Shown: positions 16,055-24,615, numbered from the stretch's first letter. The stretch: DNA of 64,000 nucleotides from Flavobacterium tistrianum (GCF_003254545.1 NZ_QJRH01000069.1:186001-250000); one strand, 5' to 3'. The notes: a model not told the origin generated them from the sequence alone. Translations and numbers: made by a program.

Positions 16055-18427
16055 AGCTCTCTTTCTCTCCTCTTGATTTCCGAAATTGCGTTCTTTAACG
16101 TTGATCTTTTTATTTCCAAAATTGTAAACCACAGACAAACGCACAAAACGATTACTTTCATTTTGGCTATAAACCTGTTTCACACCATTGACCACCGAAG
16201 TAAAATCTTTTAAATAAGAAGTATTAAAAATATCATTAGCTAAAAAGGCAATCTGAAGCGTTTTATTCAACAAATCTTGTTTGAAACCAATATCAAAACT
16301 CGAAGCGTATCCTATTTCATATAATCCACTTTTAAAAGGTGAACTATAATTGAAATCAATTTGAAGTTTCGTGTTTTTCCCTAAAACAAATGTATTATTT
16401 GTCGTAAAATCAATCTGTAAACTATTTGAAGGCGTTGCATTTATGCCGTTTATAAACTTCGTTTCAGATCCCAAAAAGTACAATGTATTTTCGCTTTGCC
16501 ACCAGTCTGCAAAAGTTGCCGAATAAGTTTCCCCAACACCGTAATTCAAACCATTATAATAATTCTCACGCGTTACGATTTGCGTATTTGTTTCTGGGTT
16601 TGAGGTAAAAACAATTCCATATCCGTTTGTAATGGCATTTACAAAAACACTTGTTCTTAAAACTTCTTTATAAGAATGCGCCAATTCAAAATTATCACTA
16701 AATGAAGGCTTTAAAAACGGATTTCCCTCAGAATAACTATTGCTATTAATATAAACTCTAAACGGATTCAGCAAATCAAAACGAGGTCTATTGATTCTTT
16801 TCCCATAATTGAAACTAAAACTATTGTTCTCGTTTTTCTTGTAAGAAGCATAAAAAGTCGGAAACAGCTTCAAATAATTATTTGTATTTTCCTGATTTAT
16901 GGTTTCAGAAAACCCATTAGTCTGCGTATTTTCAAGTCGTAACCCCAATTGAAGATTCCACTTTTCGTTTATTTTTTTATCTCCGTTAATGTAAACCGCC
17001 TGATTATTTTCAGTGTATTTAAATCGATTTGATTGACTAGGATCTAATTCTGGAGTTCCAGTAGCAGTATTGTAAAAAACGACATCGCTTATGCTATTGG
17101 TAAAACTCATTTTTGCTCCATAAGATAAATTAAACGATTGAAAAGGGTGTTCCATATCTGCCTTAAAACTCCAATTATCAATATCCTGGTTAGAAATATT
17201 TCTTCCTGCCTGATTAAGGTCAATAAATTCCATATCTGGATTATAATCGTTAGCTATAAAATTTCTATCGAATTTTGAACTATAATCAAAATAATCTACA
17301 TCAAAAGACAATTTTCGGTTTAGCGAATCCAACTTTGTAATGAAATGCGCATTATAAGTCTGATTTTTAGAACCATTATCTGTAAAACTTTTATTTAATG
17401 TTACATGCTGTAATTCGTTTTGCGTATTATACTTTTCGATTCTTATATCTGAACCAAAATCTGGATTATTTCTATCATTCATAAACTGAAAACCAACAGA
17501 AGTGCGCGGTGATAAATCATAATCTAAAGCCAATTTTCCTGAAAAATTCTCGCTTTTAATTTTTGTATCAGCTCTCATTGTTGAAAGTCCATCAGGAAAA
17601 TACATGTCCAAATTCTCTGTAGAATTTTTATAACCTGTTTTACCATTTACACTTGCCGAAAATCTAAACTTATTTTTACTGTAGAAAAAATTATCTCTCA
17701 AAGTATAGATTCCGTATTTATTTTGTTCATAAGAAACTGTCGTCGAATTTTTCCAAGAATCACGAACCCCTTTTTTCATAATAATATTTATCAATCCTCC
17801 AGTCCCATCAGCTTCATATTTTGCTGGCGGATTGCTTATAATTTCAATATTCTTAATATCTGCTGCAGAAATTGATTTCAAGAAATTATTCAATTCCTCG
17901 CCAGTCAATTCGATCAAACGCCCGTCTATCATCACGCGTGAAGTTCCTTTTCCTAAAATGGTAATTACATCATTCTTTACTACAACTCCAGGCGCTGTAT
18001 TAATGGCTGTTAAAGCATCTCCTCCAGTTGTTGTAACATTGTTTTCGAGGTTATAAACCAAGCGATCTGTTTTCTGTTCGATGGTTTTCTTTTTAGACTG
18101 AACCAAAACTTCAACTAATTTGGTTTCATTTTCTTTGAGAATAATAGTTCCTAAATCGGTATTTTTTTCTAGCGAAATTTCTTTTTCATAGTTAGTAAAT
18201 CCTAAAAGATTGATTTCTATTTTATAAATAGCGTTTTTAAGATTTATTTCAAAAGAACCGTCTTTTTTAGTTGTAGTTCCATCGATAATTTTTCCTTCTT
18301 TATTTAATATTGAAATTTCTGCCCATTCTAGAACTTTTGTTTCACTGGCTACTTTTCCTTTTAATGTTGATTGTGCTAAACAAAACAAAGGCAATAGTAA
18401 AAAGATTAGGAGATTTAATTTTTTCAT
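16049..18427 (-). CDS. TonB-dependent receptor-like outer-membrane protein
   Basis: 792 residues: signal peptide (MKKLNLLIFLLLPLFCLAQ), a carboxypeptidase-regulatory-like beta-sandwich (residues about 20-105), a plug-like domain (ALTAINTAPGVVVKND, GKGTSRVMIDGRLIELTG, IEIISNPPAKYEADGTGG), then a long beta barrel of the type often called outer membrane beta-barrel protein 3. The barrel ends RLSVVYNFGNKKIN, followed by a basic tail NVKERNFGNQEERKRAN. The substrate is unknown. Two AraC-type regulators lie upstream on the same strand and may control it, which is inference from position. Confidence 0.86.
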   Translation of the reverse strand: MKKLNLLIFLLLPLFCLAQSTLKGKVASETKVLEWAEISILNKEGKIIDGTTTKKDGSFEINLKNAIYKIEINLLGFTNYEKEISLEKNTDLGTIILKENETKLVEVLVQSKKKTIEQKTDRLVYNLENNVTTTGGDALTAINTAPGVVVKNDVITILGKGTSRVMIDGRLIELTGEELNNFLKSISAADIKNIEIISNPPAKYEADGTGGLINIIMKKGVRDSWKNSTTVSYEQNKYGIYTLRDNFFYSKNKFRFSASVNGKTGYKNSTENLDMYFPDGLSTMRADTKIKSENFSGKLALDYDLSPRTSVGFQFMNDRNNPDFGSDIRIEKYNTQNELQHVTLNKSFTDNGSKNQTYNAHFITKLDSLNRKLSFDVDYFDYSSKFDRNFIANDYNPDMEFIDLNQAGRNISNQDIDNWSFKADMEHPFQSFNLSYGAKMSFTNSISDVVFYNTATGTPELDPSQSNRFKYTENNQAVYINGDKKINEKWNLQLGLRLENTQTNGFSETINQENTNNYLKLFPTFYASYKKNENNSFSFNYGKRINRPRFDLLNPFRVYINSNSYSEGNPFLKPSFSDNFELAHSYKEVLRTSVFVNAITNGYGIVFTSNPETNTQIVTRENYYNGLNYGVGETYSATFADWWQSENTLYFLGSETKFINGINATPSNSLQIDFTTNNTFVLGKNTKLQIDFNYSSPFKSGLYEIGYASSFDIGFKQDLLNKTLQIAFLANDIFNTSYLKDFTSVVNGVKQVYSQNESNRFVRLSVVYNFGNKKINVKERNFGNQEERKRAN

Positions 18428-18502
18428 GATTTCTAATTTTAACTTGTTCGATTAATTTGAAGCAAAGTTGCCTTAGAAAATCTGCGTATGCGACCGACAA
18501 AA

Positions 18503-18545
18503 AAAAGTCGAACCAATTTCCTAAATAGAAATTGGTTCGACTTTA
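18503..18545 (-). terminator. Strong terminator of AraC-type gene 1
   Basis: A 17-bp perfect stem (18504-18520 with 18528-18544), a 7-nt loop and a run of T on the minus strand. It closes the regulator gene ending at 18581, so the receptor gene further on likely has its own promoter. Confidence 0.88.
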
Positions 18546-18580
18546 TTTGGTATGAAGTACGACTTTTTACAAAACCTTAA

Positions 18581-19726
18581 TTATAAAGCGTTTCGGTAAG
18601 CCGTTGGTGTTAAATTGGTATATTTTTTGAACGAAGTATTAAAAGATGATTTTGAATTAAATCCTACTTCGTACAAGATTTCTAAAACCGTTAGATCTTT
18701 TTTGGAAGGATTTTTAAGAATTCCCATCGCTTTTTGAATGCGATATTCATTCACAAAATCAAAAAAATGCTGATCGATATGATGATTAATCAAAACAGAT
18801 AAATCTCGAACCGGAATTTCAATTTGATTGGAAAGTTCCTGAATTGTAAGCGACGGATCAAGAAAAGGTTCTTTTTCTGTCATATAGTGTTTCAATGCCT
18901 GAATCTGCTTTGCAATTATTTCGTTTTGGCTGTCTTTTGCATCAGTACTTTCAATATTCTTTTTAGGAAGAATATCTCTTGATAATAACAATTTAGAATC
19001 GATGCCTCTAAAAAGTTCAGGATAATTCAGCGCTTTTAAAACAAACCAACAGGTGATCGTCAAAACCCAAAACTGCAATATGGTGTTAGACCACCATAAG
19101 AAATCAACAGCAGCATATCGCAATATATTTTTGGCTATTGATAGGTAATACAAAACAAAAAGTGCCATAGAGATCTGAAACAACCATTTAAAAATAGAAG
19201 TTCTCGGATTCGTATAATTTTCCTGAAATATTTCTCTGTACTTTTTCAAAACCAAAAAGACGCCTACGCTATAAACGACTATTTGTAAACCTAGAATAAG
19301 AAACAAATAAAACATTTCTGGCGATTGGTCACGATGGTCATAAAACAGTCTTTTTTGGGCTTCATTTAAAAGATAGAGTCTAAACAAGAAAACCACATTT
19401 GTTAGAACAAACGGAACTAAATGCAACAAATGCTTTGAACGCAATCTAAAATCAGCAAAACAAACGGATACAACATAAAGATAGAAAGCTGGCAGTACTA
19501 ACGTACAAATAGTCCATCTAAAAAATTCGAAATTAAAATGATGTATAATGAAGTTCTCATCGATGAAAATACCGCTATTATCAATGGCAAAAAATATCAA
19601 ATAGCTCGCAAATAGCCTATTTGCCAATTTATTTTTTGTTTGCACAGTGAGTAAAAAAAAGGCCAGCAATAAGGAAACAAAAACTGATATTCCGGCCATA
19701 CCATTTAAAAAAGTGACTATATTCAT
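18581..19726 (-). CDS. AraC-family regulator with membrane N-terminus (copy 1)
   Basis: 381 residues. The first 235 residues hold about seven hydrophobic helices (for example ISVFVSLLLAFFLLTV and WTICTLVLPAFYLYVV), and the last 100 residues are an AraC-type double helix-turn-helix (DPSLTIQELSNQIEIPVRDL, then LEILYEVGFNSKSSFNTSFKKYT). It thus looks like a membrane-anchored transcription factor. It is a clear paralogue of the next gene, with the same length and near-identical C-termini. The signal is unknown; the receptor gene downstream is a possible target. Confidence 0.87.
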   Translation of the reverse strand: MNIVTFLNGMAGISVFVSLLLAFFLLTVQTKNKLANRLFASYLIFFAIDNSGIFIDENFIIHHFNFEFFRWTICTLVLPAFYLYVVSVCFADFRLRSKHLLHLVPFVLTNVVFLFRLYLLNEAQKRLFYDHRDQSPEMFYLFLILGLQIVVYSVGVFLVLKKYREIFQENYTNPRTSIFKWLFQISMALFVLYYLSIAKNILRYAAVDFLWWSNTILQFWVLTITCWFVLKALNYPELFRGIDSKLLLSRDILPKKNIESTDAKDSQNEIIAKQIQALKHYMTEKEPFLDPSLTIQELSNQIEIPVRDLSVLINHHIDQHFFDFVNEYRIQKAMGILKNPSKKDLTVLEILYEVGFNSKSSFNTSFKKYTNLTPTAYRNAL

Positions 19727-19743
19727 TACTTTTTTGATTATTT

Positions 19744-19764
19744 AACAAATATAATATTTTAGTT
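19744..19764 (-). promoter_or_regulatory. Shared upstream element, AraC-type gene 1
   Basis: This 21-bp sequence before the start codon is identical to 20953-20973 before the paralogue. On the minus strand it contains TATATTTG, a -7 element; here the -33 TTG is degenerate. Confidence 0.6.
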
Positions 19765-19787
19765 CTTAAACATAAATTCATCAGAAG

Positions 19788-20933
19788 TTAGAATAAATTT
19801 ATAGTGTTTCGATAAACTGTAGGTGTAAGATTTGTATGTTTTTTAAAAGAAGTATTAAATGAAGATTTCGAATTAAAACCAACTTCATACAATATTTCCA
19901 ATACCGTAAGCTGGTTTTTCGATTGATCTTTTAAAATACTCATCGCTTTCTGAATGCGATATTCATTCACAAAATCAAAAAAATGCTGGTCCATATGATG
20001 ATTAATCAAAACAGATAAATCTCTGACAGGCATATTAATTTGATTCGCCAGTTCCTGAATCGTAAGTGACGGATCAAGAAACGGCTCTTTTTCTGCCATA
20101 TATTGTTTTAATGTCGTGATCTGGGTTTTAATCAGAGCGTTTTGCTCATTGATTGTTTCTGTTTTTTCTTCAACTTCAGGCAGAATATCTTTGGTTAGTT
20201 TTAATTTAGAATTTACTCCTCTAAAAAGCTCTGGATGTTTTAACGCTTTCATTATAAACCAACAAGTTATAAATAAAGCAATAGTTCCAACAAGTACATT
20301 TGCCCATAAAAAAACTTCTCTAAAACCGCTATATCGAAGTACATTTTTTAATGCTACAATAGAATGCGCAACTAGAAATACGCAAGTCATTTGAAAAAGC
20401 CATTTGTAAGTCGAAATACCTGTATTGGCATAATTCTCCAAATAGATTTCTTTATACTTCTTCAAAATCAGAAATACGCTTACGATATAAAAAATATACT
20501 GCAATTCAATTAAAACCTGAATAAAATAGATTTCAGACATTTCATTTAATGGGCCAATGAAACTTCCATTTACAATACTTAAATATATCCTAGGCATAAA
20601 AATTAAATTGACTATTATAAATGGAAGCAGATGGATTAAATGTTTCCATTTCAATCGAAAATCTGAATAGCAAACGGCTAATACATAAAAATAAAATGAC
20701 GGCATTCCTAACAGACAAAAGGTTGCTCTAAAGATTTCTAGATTTCTGTGATCTTCTGTATACAAGTACATAAAAAAACCGCTAAGATCTATAGCCGAAA
20801 AAATAAAAAACAAAGCAAAAATGCGGTTTGCCAGTTTATTTTCTGTTTTAACAGTCAGCAGAAAAAATGCCATTAATAAGGAAACGAAAACAGAAATTCT
20901 AGCAATTCCCTGTAGTAAATCTAATTTGTCCAT
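19788..20933 (-). CDS. AraC-family regulator with membrane N-terminus (copy 2)
   Basis: 381 residues, same plan as its downstream neighbour: multi-helix membrane N-terminus (ISVFVSLLMAFFLLTV, FCLLGMPSFYFYVLAV), acidic linker (EVEEKTETINEQN) and C-terminal AraC HTH domain (DPSLTIQELANQINMPVRDL). The HTH regions of the two copies differ in only a few residues, while the membrane parts have diverged much more, so they may read related DNA sites in response to different signals. They look like a tandem duplication that included the promoter. Confidence 0.87.
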   Translation of the reverse strand: MDKLDLLQGIARISVFVSLLMAFFLLTVKTENKLANRIFALFFIFSAIDLSGFFMYLYTEDHRNLEIFRATFCLLGMPSFYFYVLAVCYSDFRLKWKHLIHLLPFIIVNLIFMPRIYLSIVNGSFIGPLNEMSEIYFIQVLIELQYIFYIVSVFLILKKYKEIYLENYANTGISTYKWLFQMTCVFLVAHSIVALKNVLRYSGFREVFLWANVLVGTIALFITCWFIMKALKHPELFRGVNSKLKLTKDILPEVEEKTETINEQNALIKTQITTLKQYMAEKEPFLDPSLTIQELANQINMPVRDLSVLINHHMDQHFFDFVNEYRIQKAMSILKDQSKNQLTVLEILYEVGFNSKSSFNTSFKKHTNLTPTVYRNTINLF

Positions 20934-20954
20934 TTATTTTTGATGAATATAAAA

Positions 20955-20983
20955 CAAATATAATATTTTAGTTTATGTAACAA
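20955..20983 (-). promoter_or_regulatory. Promoter of AraC-type gene 2
   Basis: On the minus strand TTG (20981-20983), an 18-nt spacer and TATATTTG (20955-20962) fit the Bacteroidetes promoter, about 20 nt before the start codon. Confidence 0.65.
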
Positions 20984-21048
20984 TGATGGGAAAGAAGCGT
21001 CTTTATTCAAAAAAAATAAAAGAAAATGAAGATTATAAAGCTTTGAAC

Positions 21049-21081
21049 TTTGCGAGATTGGGATAAAATATATTAATTTTG
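21049..21081 (+). promoter_or_regulatory. Promoter of murQ
   Basis: TTTG (21049-21052), a 21-nt spacer and TAATTTTG (21074-21081) fit the Bacteroidetes promoter; the predicted leader is about 15 nt. Confidence 0.65.
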
Positions 21082-21102
21082 ACGCGTCTAAACAACTATA
21101 AA

Positions 21103-21915
21103 ATGACATTTACGAAAACCACGGAACAAGCATCAAAATATGAGCATTTAGAGAAAATGTCTGTTCATGAATTGCTATCTAATATTAATCAAGAAGACAA
21201 AACTGTTCCTTATGCTGTCGAAAAGGCTTTGCCACAAATCGAAGCTTTGATTCCGCAGATAGTCGACAAATTAAAGTTAGGCGGCAGATTGTTTTATATT
21301 GGAGCAGGAACCTCTGGCCGACTTGGTGTTGTTGACGCTTCTGAATGTCCGCCTACATTTGGTGTTCCGTTTGATTTAGTAAATGGCATTATTGCTGGCG
21401 GAGATACTGCCATCAGACGTGCTGTAGAAAACGCTGAAGACAGTACAACCAACGCTTGGATCGATCTTCAAAATCATAATATCCATTCAAATGATGTCGT
21501 AATCGGAATCGCCGCTTCTGGTACAACTCCTTATGTTATTAGCGGTTTAGAAGCTTGTAATGCAAATAACATTGTTACAGGATGCATTACTTGTAATGCG
21601 GGAAGTCCGTTGGCATTGACGGCTCAATTTCCTATTGAAGTTGTAGTTGGACCTGAGTTCGTTACAGGAAGCTCTAGAATGAAAGCTGGAACTGCACAGA
21701 AATTGGTTTTAAACATGATTTCGACCGCTGCAATGATTCAGCTTGGAAAAGTAAGAGGAAACAAAATGGTCGATATGCAATTAAGCAATGTAAAACTCGT
21801 TGATCGTGGTGTAAAAATGATTATGGACGAGATTTCAGTTTCGTATGATGAAGCTTCTGAATTATTAAAAAAATATGGCAGCGTGAGAAATGCTGTTGAT
21901 AATTATAAAAAGTAA
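21103..21915 (+). CDS. murQ: N-acetylmuramic acid 6-phosphate etherase
   Basis: Cleaves the lactyl ether of MurNAc-6-phosphate to GlcNAc-6-phosphate and D-lactate in peptidoglycan recycling; cytoplasmic. The 270-residue protein has a SIS domain: FYIGAGTSGRLGVVDASECPPTFG near residues 60-85, then IAGGDTAIRRAVENAEDS, IGIAASGTTPYV and EFVTGSSRMKAGTAQKL. The length fits the family. The ATG at 21103 is chosen over a TTG at 21079 because the latter would overlap the -7 element. No murK/anmK or PTS gene is adjacent. Confidence 0.94.
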   Translation: MTFTKTTEQASKYEHLEKMSVHELLSNINQEDKTVPYAVEKALPQIEALIPQIVDKLKLGGRLFYIGAGTSGRLGVVDASECPPTFGVPFDLVNGIIAGGDTAIRRAVENAEDSTTNAWIDLQNHNIHSNDVVIGIAASGTTPYVISGLEACNANNIVTGCITCNAGSPLALTAQFPIEVVVGPEFVTGSSRMKAGTAQKLVLNMISTAAMIQLGKVRGNKMVDMQLSNVKLVDRGVKMIMDEISVSYDEASELLKKYGSVRNAVDNYKK

Positions 21916-21945
21916 AAAGTTTTTACGGTGTTAATTTAACCGCAA

Positions 21946-21963
21946 TCCCGATAGCTATCGGGA
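21946..21963. repeat. 18-bp perfect palindrome, copy 2
   Basis: Identical to 3583-3600. It sits within a larger composite inverted repeat whose outer arms are AACCGCAA and TTTGCGGTT. Confidence 0.85.
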
Positions 21964-21973
21964 GCTAAGATTT

Positions 21974-22017
21974 ACGCAAGGTTCGCAAGTTTTTTCAAAG
22001 CTTTGCGAACCTTGCGT
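21974..22017. terminator. Hairpin after murQ
   Basis: ACGCAAGGTTCGCAA (21974-21988) pairs with its complement at 22003-22017, followed by TTTTATT. It is a strong stem and a likely terminator, inside a composite repeat spanning about 21937-22066. Confidence 0.7.
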
Positions 22018-22102
22018 TTTATTAAAGTTTCTAATGTAAAAAAACTTTGCGACCTTTGCGGTTAGACAAAAGTCAAACAACTTGAAACCTGAAACAAAAA
22101 AG

Positions 22103-22324
22103 ATGGCAACAAATAAAGAATTACTAAAAAAAGGAGTGAAATATTTATCAGGCGCTCTGCCTCTTATGTTTCTTGGCCCAACATTGATTTATAATGCTTT
22201 TCAGAATCAAAGCAACAATTGGCACTATCTAGTTTTAGGAATCGGAATTATGGCTTGTCTCTCTTCTATGCTTTTGATCTTTTTAGGGTTGAAAATCATT
22301 ATGAAAGGTATATTTAATGACTAA
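22103..22324 (+). CDS. DUF6095-like small membrane protein
   Basis: 73 residues: a short basic N-terminus (MATNKELLKKGVKYLSGA) and two hydrophobic helices (about 16-35 and 45-66) separated by NQSNNWHY. It resembles DUF6095, a small Flavobacteriia family of unknown function. The ATG at 22103 is used rather than a TTG at 22082. It may be transcribed with the short ORF 17 nt downstream. Confidence 0.75.
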   Translation: MATNKELLKKGVKYLSGALPLMFLGPTLIYNAFQNQSNNWHYLVLGIGIMACLSSMLLIFLGLKIIMKGIFND

Positions 22325-22341
22325 TTGAAAATCTTTTTTTT

Positions 22342-22440
22342 ATGGAAGAAGATATTAAATGGATTCATCAAGAAATTGATAAAATAAAAAATCCTCGAAC
22401 TATTAAAAAACTAAAAAATCTTCTTGAATCTATTCATTAG
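22342..22440 (+). CDS. Short ORF, 32 aa
   Basis: A 33-codon frame with start ATG and stop TAG reads MEEDIKWIHQEIDKIKNPRT and then KKLKNLLESIH. It is highly charged and amphipathic and would form a helix. Peptides with an IKWIHQE-type opening occur next to small accessory genes in Bacteroidetes, sometimes as presumed antitoxin-like pieces, but I cannot name a family. It follows the DUF6095-like gene by 17 nt and precedes the pentapeptide gene. Confidence 0.45.
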   Translation: MEEDIKWIHQEIDKIKNPRTIKKLKNLLESIH

Positions 22441-22481
22441 CTAGAGAAAGAATATTTTCAAAATATAATACTTTATAAAAA

Positions 22482-23054
22482 ATGGAAAGTCTAATTCACA
22501 TTCAGAAAACATTTGAGAAAGTTGTTTACATCGATAAGAAAATAAACAATCGCGAGTTTGAAGATTGTGTTTTTAAAAACTGTGATTTTTCCAACAGCAA
22601 TTTTAATTCTAATACTTTTCTTGATTGCGAATTTATTGACTGCAATCTCTCTATGACGAGTTTAGCAGGAACAAGTTTAAAAAATGTCACTTTTAAAAAC
22701 TGCAAGCTTCTCGGAATTGCTTTTAATGAATGTGACGATTTCTTATTTCAGGTTTATTTTGAAGATTGTGTTCTAGATTATGCGCTTTTTTCGAATAAAA
22801 AAATGCCTAAAACGAAGTTTATCAATTCTTCTGTGCGTGAAGTGACTTTTATCGGAACCAATTTAACGAGTTCTGTTTTTGACAATTGCAATCTTGACGG
22901 CGCTATTTTTAACGAAACGCAATTGGCGGGAGTTAATTTTAAAACCGCTTACAATTATAAAATTGACCCTGAATTTAATCCGATGAAAAAAGCGCAGTTT
23001 TCTACTGAAGGAATTGTTGGATTATTGGATAAGTATGACATTAAAATTGTTTGA
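22482..23054 (+). CDS. Pentapeptide-repeat protein
   Basis: 190 residues with repeated (C/S/A)xFxxC-type pentapeptides, for example FEDCVFKNCDFSNSNFNSNT, LSMTSLAGTSLKNVTFKNC and FDNCNLDGAIFNETQLAGVN. The repeats should fold as a right-handed quadrilateral beta helix; the C-terminus FSTEGIVGLLDKYDIKIV is a capping segment. Relatives include Qnr/MfpA-like DNA mimics that protect gyrase, but that role cannot be claimed from sequence. It is 2 nt upstream of the DinB-like gene, so co-expression is likely. Confidence 0.87.
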   Translation: MESLIHIQKTFEKVVYIDKKINNREFEDCVFKNCDFSNSNFNSNTFLDCEFIDCNLSMTSLAGTSLKNVTFKNCKLLGIAFNECDDFLFQVYFEDCVLDYALFSNKKMPKTKFINSSVREVTFIGTNLTSSVFDNCNLDGAIFNETQLAGVNFKTAYNYKIDPEFNPMKKAQFSTEGIVGLLDKYDIKIV

Positions 23055-23056
23055 TT

Positions 23057-23632
23057 ATGAATGCAGATCAATCTTACCTAGAAAGTGTCAAAAAGCAATT
23101 TTTGTATTATAAAATGCTTGGAGAAAAAGCTATTGATCAACTCGAACCGTCACAGCTTTTCGTTTCTTTTAATGACGACACCAACAGCATTGCTACAATC
23201 ATAAAACACATTTCTGGCAACATGCTTTCGCGCTGGACTGATTTTCTATCTTCTGATGGTGAAAAAGAATGGCGAAATCGTGATTCAGAATTTGAAAACG
23301 ATCTGCAATCTAAAGAAGAGGTTTTGGAAATCTGGAACAAAGGCTGGAATTGTCTTGAAAATGCTTTGGAAAGTTTAAAACCAGAACAGCTTTCAGATAT
23401 TATTTATATTAGGAATGAAGGTCATACCGTTATTGAAGCCATCAATCGTCAGCTGGCGCATTATCCTTATCATGTCGGACAAATTGTTTTTTATGCCAAA
23501 CAATTGAAAAACAGCGAATGGAATAGTTTATCGATTCCGAAAAATAAATCAGGAAATTATAATGCTGAAAAGTTTGCCAAAGAAAAAGAAATCAAGAACT
23601 TTACCGATGATGAATTAAAGAGATTGAAATAA
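23057..23632 (+). CDS. DUF1572/DinB-like protein
   Basis: 191-residue four-helix-bundle protein. The KHISGNMLSRWTDFLSSDG and AHYPYHVGQIVFYAKQL segments are typical of DUF1572, part of the DinB/YfiT superfamily of metal-binding proteins; His residues in both helices could be metal ligands. The ATG at 23057 follows the pentapeptide gene stop by 2 nt. The family often includes thiol-dependent transferases; the substrate here is unknown. Confidence 0.83.
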   Translation: MNADQSYLESVKKQFLYYKMLGEKAIDQLEPSQLFVSFNDDTNSIATIIKHISGNMLSRWTDFLSSDGEKEWRNRDSEFENDLQSKEEVLEIWNKGWNCLENALESLKPEQLSDIIYIRNEGHTVIEAINRQLAHYPYHVGQIVFYAKQLKNSEWNSLSIPKNKSGNYNAEKFAKEKEIKNFTDDELKRLK

Positions 23633-23647
23633 TTTATCTTTCTAAAT

Positions 23648-24112
23648 ATGAAATCAAAAGATAACGAAACGCATCACTTTTTACCAAGCGGAGAATGGGA
23701 AGGATTTTATTGCTATTCTAATTCGCCCTCACAACATAAAATGTCTATTGAATTAAGTTTTGCAAATTCAATTATTACAGGCTCTGGAATTGATGATGTA
23801 GACTCATTTCGATGGAACGGCTCTTATAATTTGGAAGATTTTAAACTTAAAATGGTCAAAACTTATCCAACACATATCATTAATTATGCTGGAGATATAG
23901 ACGAAAACGGCATTTGGGGTCTTTGGGATAACCCGGAAGACTTGAGTTTTTTTGCTGATTTTTCGCCAAACGTTCTTCAACAAATTAAAGCGATGACAAA
24001 AGGAGGTTTTCATATCTGGCCTAAAGCAATTAAAAGTGAGTCAAAAGAGGAAATGAGAGAAGAAATCAAAGAATCTAAAAAACTGAAAGAGTTTTATATT
24101 CAAAAAATCTAA
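23648..24112 (+). CDS. Hypothetical protein (154 aa)
   Basis: A soluble protein starting MKSKDNETHHFLPSGEWEGF, without signal peptide. It has a beta-rich pattern (SIELSFANSIITGSGIDDVD, FRWNGSYNLEDFKLKM, IINYAGDIDENGIWGLWDN) and a charged helical C-terminus (KEEMREEIKESKKLKE). The pattern suggests a small lipocalin-like or beta-sandwich fold, but I do not recognise a family. It lies 15 nt after the DinB-like gene and may be the last gene of that group. A structured repeat follows. Confidence 0.7.
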   Translation: MKSKDNETHHFLPSGEWEGFYCYSNSPSQHKMSIELSFANSIITGSGIDDVDSFRWNGSYNLEDFKLKMVKTYPTHIINYAGDIDENGIWGLWDNPEDLSFFADFSPNVLQQIKAMTKGGFHIWPKAIKSESKEEMREEIKESKKLKEFYIQKI

Positions 24113-24142
24113 TTATAATACAACTGTTTATTGTAATCCTAA

Positions 24143-24224
24143 TGCCCTAGCCCTGATGGAAGCGGCATCCTTTTGTGGCGGGGTTCGCCACAAAAGATAT
24201 AGCGGACAGCAGGAATCAGCTCCT
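24143..24224 (+). other. Structured dispersed repeat, copy 1
   Basis: Left flank TGCCCTAGCCCTGATGG...GCGGCATCC, central hairpin GTGGCG-loop-CGCCAC between TTTT and AAAA, right flank GATATAGCGGACAGCAGGAA. The copy at 58929-59012 (minus) shares both flanks almost exactly but has a different, compensating hairpin. It lies between a hypothetical gene and a lipoprotein gene. It could be a small RNA, an mRNA 3' element or a mobile repeat; it may belong to a known Bacteroidetes motif such as Flavo-1, which I cannot verify. Confidence 0.75.
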
Positions 24225-24243
24225 AAAAAACAACTTAATTAAA

Positions 24244-24615
24244 ATGAAAAAAATAGTATTCTTATTTCCAATATTGGCTTTAGTGTCTTGTTATAATACT
24301 GAACACAATTGCAAAGATTTCAAAACTGGGAAATTCAAATTTGAAACAGAAGTCAACGGTGAAAAAAAAACAACTTATTTTGAGCGCAAAGACGATATTG
24401 AAATCGAAACTTTTGAAGGCAAAACAGATACGGCAACCATTCGTTGGGTAAGTGATTGCGAATATGTGTTGCAGAAAAAACATCCAAAAAATATGGCTGA
24501 AGAAAAAGCAATCAGCATGAAGATTTTAACGACTTCTAAAGATTCTTACACTTTTGAATTTGGCTTAGTTGGTTCTGAGGAGAAACAAAGAGGAACGGTT
24601 TACAAAGTGGATTAA
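24244..24615 (+). CDS. Small conserved lipoprotein
   Basis: 123 residues beginning MKKIVFLFPILALVSCYNTE, with lipobox Cys at 16. The mature part is beta-rich: CKDFKTGKFKFETEV, YFERKDDIEIETFEGKTDTA, RWVSDCEYVLQKK, and a final SYTFEFGLVGSEEKQRGTVY. This family is widespread in Flavobacteriia and I recall it being misannotated as DNA topoisomerase IV; it has no topoisomerase features. Upstream codons to 24175 read through the structured repeat and are not used. Function unknown. Confidence 0.78.
   Translation: MKKIVFLFPILALVSCYNTEHNCKDFKTGKFKFETEVNGEKKTTYFERKDDIEIETFEGKTDTATIRWVSDCEYVLQKKHPKNMAEEKAISMKILTTSKDSYTFEFGLVGSEEKQRGTVYKVD

Noticed and set aside
22342..23632. Toxin-antitoxin module formed by the short ORF and the pentapeptide/DinB-like genes
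   Set aside because: Neither larger gene resembles a known toxin and the short ORF cannot be assigned, so the claim would be guesswork.
23648..24112. Immunity protein linked to the T6SS relic
   Set aside because: It lies 7 kb away, with no effector gene beside it and no recognisable immunity fold.
24175..24243. Longer start for the small lipoprotein
   Set aside because: These codons translate the right half of the structured repeat and would displace the signal peptide.
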